Source: Gymnorhina tibicen
Taxonomy: Eukaryota; Chordata; Aves; Passeriformes; Artamidae
Length of the DNA stretch: 64,000 nt
NCBI GenBank assembly: GCA_013399875.1
Contig: VXAZ01001682.1
Location: 907,163-971,162 of the forward strand
Direction of reading: 5' to 3'
Part shown: in pieces, positions 61,441-64,000 of the stretch
Layout of the letters: every line of letters starts with the position of its first letter
Position numbering within the stretch: position 1 is the first letter of the stretch
Notes under the pieces: generated by a model
What the model was told of the DNA's origin: nothing
The model's input: the letters and a program-made list of their open reading frames with translations, nothing else
The model's database searches: none
Made by a program: the position numbers and the translations under genes

Positions 61441-62254
61441 GAAACATCTTCTACTATCAACTACATTTGGATGGTAATAAAATGTTGTAGTTGCCACCCA
61501 TTTATAGAATCAACCATAAAAATGCAAGGTTGGAAAAATACAGCAACAAACACATATTAACAAAATGATTATTTGGTGTTTTATTATATAGTTAAAACAT
61601 TTCATTTTCATTTCACGACATGCCTTTGACCGGCTTTCTTTAATGGTGGCTGAGAAGGCAATGGAGTCATTGCTATGAAAACTCCTGTTTTTTCACTGTT
61701 GAAAGCTGAAATTAATGTTATGATGTAGTATAACTGTTCAGCAATTGCATTATTAATGTTCACTAATCCAGCCATTTCTCATTTCTGTTAATGAGTGCTG
61801 TACGTTTCCTTATCTCTTTATCTGCAACATTTTAAACTTAACAGTATACTTACATGGGTATAAAAACAGTATCAACTTTCTGTCATTCCTGCATTATATT
61901 GTTGTTGCAGTACATTAATTCCTTTGATTTTTTACTTTTCTTTATTCTTTTTCTCTAAAACTCCTTGAAGAACTCATTCTCTTAGACCATCTAAGGCTAA
62001 CTAATCATTCCTGATACCCTTTTGGATCTCCATGAGCATTTCAAACTGAAGTACTTTTTGCTGCTTGCTGCAAACACTGAACATTTGATTGCAGTCCTAG
62101 GTGAATTAGTAATCCAATTAGAAAACAGAACTGCTGCTGCCAAATTACTCATGCAATTCACATTTTATTACTGGCTGCTGAACAAGATGTTTCTGTCTCA
62201 CACTTTAGATACTACTCAAGTGAAAGCTCTAAAAGCTCTGCTAATATAATAATT
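61441..62254. other. Unique non-coding sequence
   Basis: No gene recognised. The stretch TAGAATCAACCATAAAAATG near 61505 weakly recalls a reversed CR1 tail followed by GGTTGGAAAAA, but the similarity ends at once. No 5' LTR of the ERVL remnant is found here. Confidence 0.45.
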
Positions 62255-62640
62255 ATAGAATCACAGAATGGATAAGGCTGGAAGGGACCACAGTGGGTCA
62301 TCTGGTTCAACCTCCCTGCTTAGGCAGGGTCATCCCGTAGCACATGGCACTGGATTGTATTCAGATGGTTCTTGAATATTTCCAGTAAGGGAGACTCCAC
62401 AAACTCTGTGGACAATCTGTTCCAGTGCTCGGTCACCCACGCAGTAAAGAAGTTCTTCCTCATATTCAGGTGGAAGTTCCTGTGCATCAGTTTCTGCCCA
62501 TTGCTTCTTGTCCTATTGCTGGGCACCACTGAGCAGAGCCTGGGCCATACTCTCACACTTCCCTACAGATACTGATAGACATTGATCAGGTCCCCTCTCA
62601 GTCATCTCTTCTCAAGGCTGAACAAGCCCACCTCCCTCCA
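62255..62640 (-). mobile_element. CR1 LINE, 3' part with ORF2 C terminus
   Basis: Reversed CR1 starting in the tail (ATAGAATCACAGAATGG) and running through GGCTGGAAGGGACCAC into the ORF2 C-terminal region. On the minus strand the codons at 62320-62556 include HLNMRKNFFTAWVTEHWNRL. This wording differs from the copy at 19843-20599, so it is another CR1 subfamily. Downstream stops and indels are present and the RT core is absent. Confidence 0.92.
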
Positions 62641-64000
62641 ATTACCTCTGTTGCTATCCACTGGACCTGCTCCAAAATGATGACCATCACATTTCAAAGA
62701 AATATAAAAGCAGTCACTTGGGCTGTGGAGTTTTGTGCATATGTGGATATGTACAAACTGTTGCTCCAGGAGATTTAGGTGATACTCAAGCAAAACTGGC
62801 CAGTCCACTTACATAGGCTTGGGATGAGGGGGAGTAAAACCAGATAGTTTGGCTGCAAATCAGCCATGCAGCAATATTTTATGTATGCAATTCAACTTTT
62901 TCTTAATCTTACTGGGTAGTTTGATTTGTCAGCCTAGATGTGGTCAAAGGATCAGGTCCATCTTTCATTGACAGTAAATGAAAAAATGGTGTTGGAGAAA
63001 AAGGTGTCCAGATACTCTTCTGATGTCCTCACTAAAATGAAAAATTCTTGTAGTTCACAACTAAATTTGCTACCCATTACATAACACATAAGGAAGCTCA
63101 AAGAGATCAACACATACATATTCATAGACTACAGCTGTTTCCTCTGTTTTGAAAGTGAATTAGGAAAACAGTTGTTTTAAACAACAGCACTACAATTATG
63201 CTAAGGGCTTTATTGACTTTTATTGAGTATTAGACACCACATGGTTTATGTAATAATGTCATAAAAGAGGCCTGCTTTAAAACGTATCAGCTGTCTTCAA
63301 ACAAACCTCAATCCCAACACTATTTATTCTGTTATCTGAGCTTTGTAAGGCTACTCTATATACACAGATGTTTGTAAAACAATAAAAATGGGGGAAAACA
63401 TTTTGAAAACCCTCAGAATAAAGGGTATTCATCACAGAAACAGGAACTGTAATGTCAGGCAACAAACTGGTTTTAAACTGTTTTAGAGAAATCAGGATGT
63501 TACTCACAGTGTTACATTTATCTGTGAGCAGTGGCTCCAACCTGGCTTGCTGCTTGTTTTGTTTAGACAACTAGTAATATCTAGCAACTGCACTACTTGC
63601 CAGCATTCTGCTGAAACCATATGGCATGACAAGAACGTTGGAGCCTGTATGCCCTTATGCACAGATAATAGAAAAATGAGACAAATAGCTGGAATGAAAC
63701 ACTTCAGTAGAGAGAGCAGACTGCCTGTAGCTGATGGTTGGAAGGACGATCTTTGAACTAAAGCTGCATCTGACGTGAGTTGAGACCATAATAATGCATC
63801 TGTATTTTTGGCTGATGAAAAAAAAGTAAAACTTTCCTCTAGATTTCAGAAAACGAGGAGGATTATTATCACCAGCTGTACTTAAAGGACAAAGGGCAAA
63901 TGCAGCTCTATGGAATATCCCAGTTCTGACTGTTGCTGGCAGAAACCTTAATAAGTTGCTTGCTAATGCCAACATGTTCTGCTTCGCAGGCAGTGACTCA
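62641..64000. other. Unique non-coding sequence to window end
   Basis: AT-rich DNA with no recognisable gene, RNA gene or repeat; open frames are at most 106 codons and featureless. Confidence 0.5.

Noticed and set aside
1..64000. CRISPR arrays, operons, bacterial-type genes, tRNA or rRNA genes
   Set aside because: None seen; the repeats are those of a bird genome and no regularly spaced repeats or RNA-gene signatures were found.

Overview
The window looks like non-coding vertebrate DNA from a bird, probably a songbird. The main evidence is a set of CR1 LINE fragments ending in the ATTCTRTG-type tails typical of avian CR1, plus LTRs that match by eye a widespread avian ERVL-type LTR (TATA box, ATTAAA signal, TG...CA ends). 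The bird call is strong; the songbird call is inference. No host protein-coding exon, tRNA, rRNA or other RNA gene could be recognised. Almost every open frame is short, lacks a recognisable domain or is the shadow of a repeat, so this is best read as intergenic or deep-intronic sequence.

Layout. From 1 to about 43 kb the sequence is mostly AT-rich and unique, with scattered CR1 fragments (12.4 kb minus, 13.0 kb plus, 15.7 kb minus, 19.8 kb plus). From 43.3 to 49.2 kb there is a cluster of mobile DNA: a short run of palindromes, a solo ERVL-type LTR (43696-44255, plus), a rearranged CR1 that keeps endonuclease/RT remnants (45070-46167, plus), and a truncated betaretrovirus-like (ERVK-type) provirus (46845-49210, plus). 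From 49.2 to 59.6 kb there are two more CR1 fragments, a sequence gap inside a GGGAGA repeat, and a perfect 13-bp hairpin. From 59.6 to 61.4 kb lies a minus-strand ERVL-type remnant with LTR and reverse-transcriptase fragment, interrupted by what may be a second LTR. One more minus-strand CR1 is at 62.3 kb.

The most informative object is the ERVK-type element. It has one complete LTR, a primer-binding site for a lysine tRNA, a leader with a strong splice-donor match, and a broken gag that stops early in capsid. The 8 bases before the LTR (caggaact) recur exactly where gag breaks off. This suggests that a full provirus lost everything from mid-gag to the last bases of its 3' LTR while keeping its 3' target-site duplicate. 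Its leader also carries an exact 247-bp duplication separated by a single N, which looks like two contig ends that were never merged.

I found no convincing novel biological system. The findings concern retroelement structure, assembly quality and a few secondary-structure candidates.
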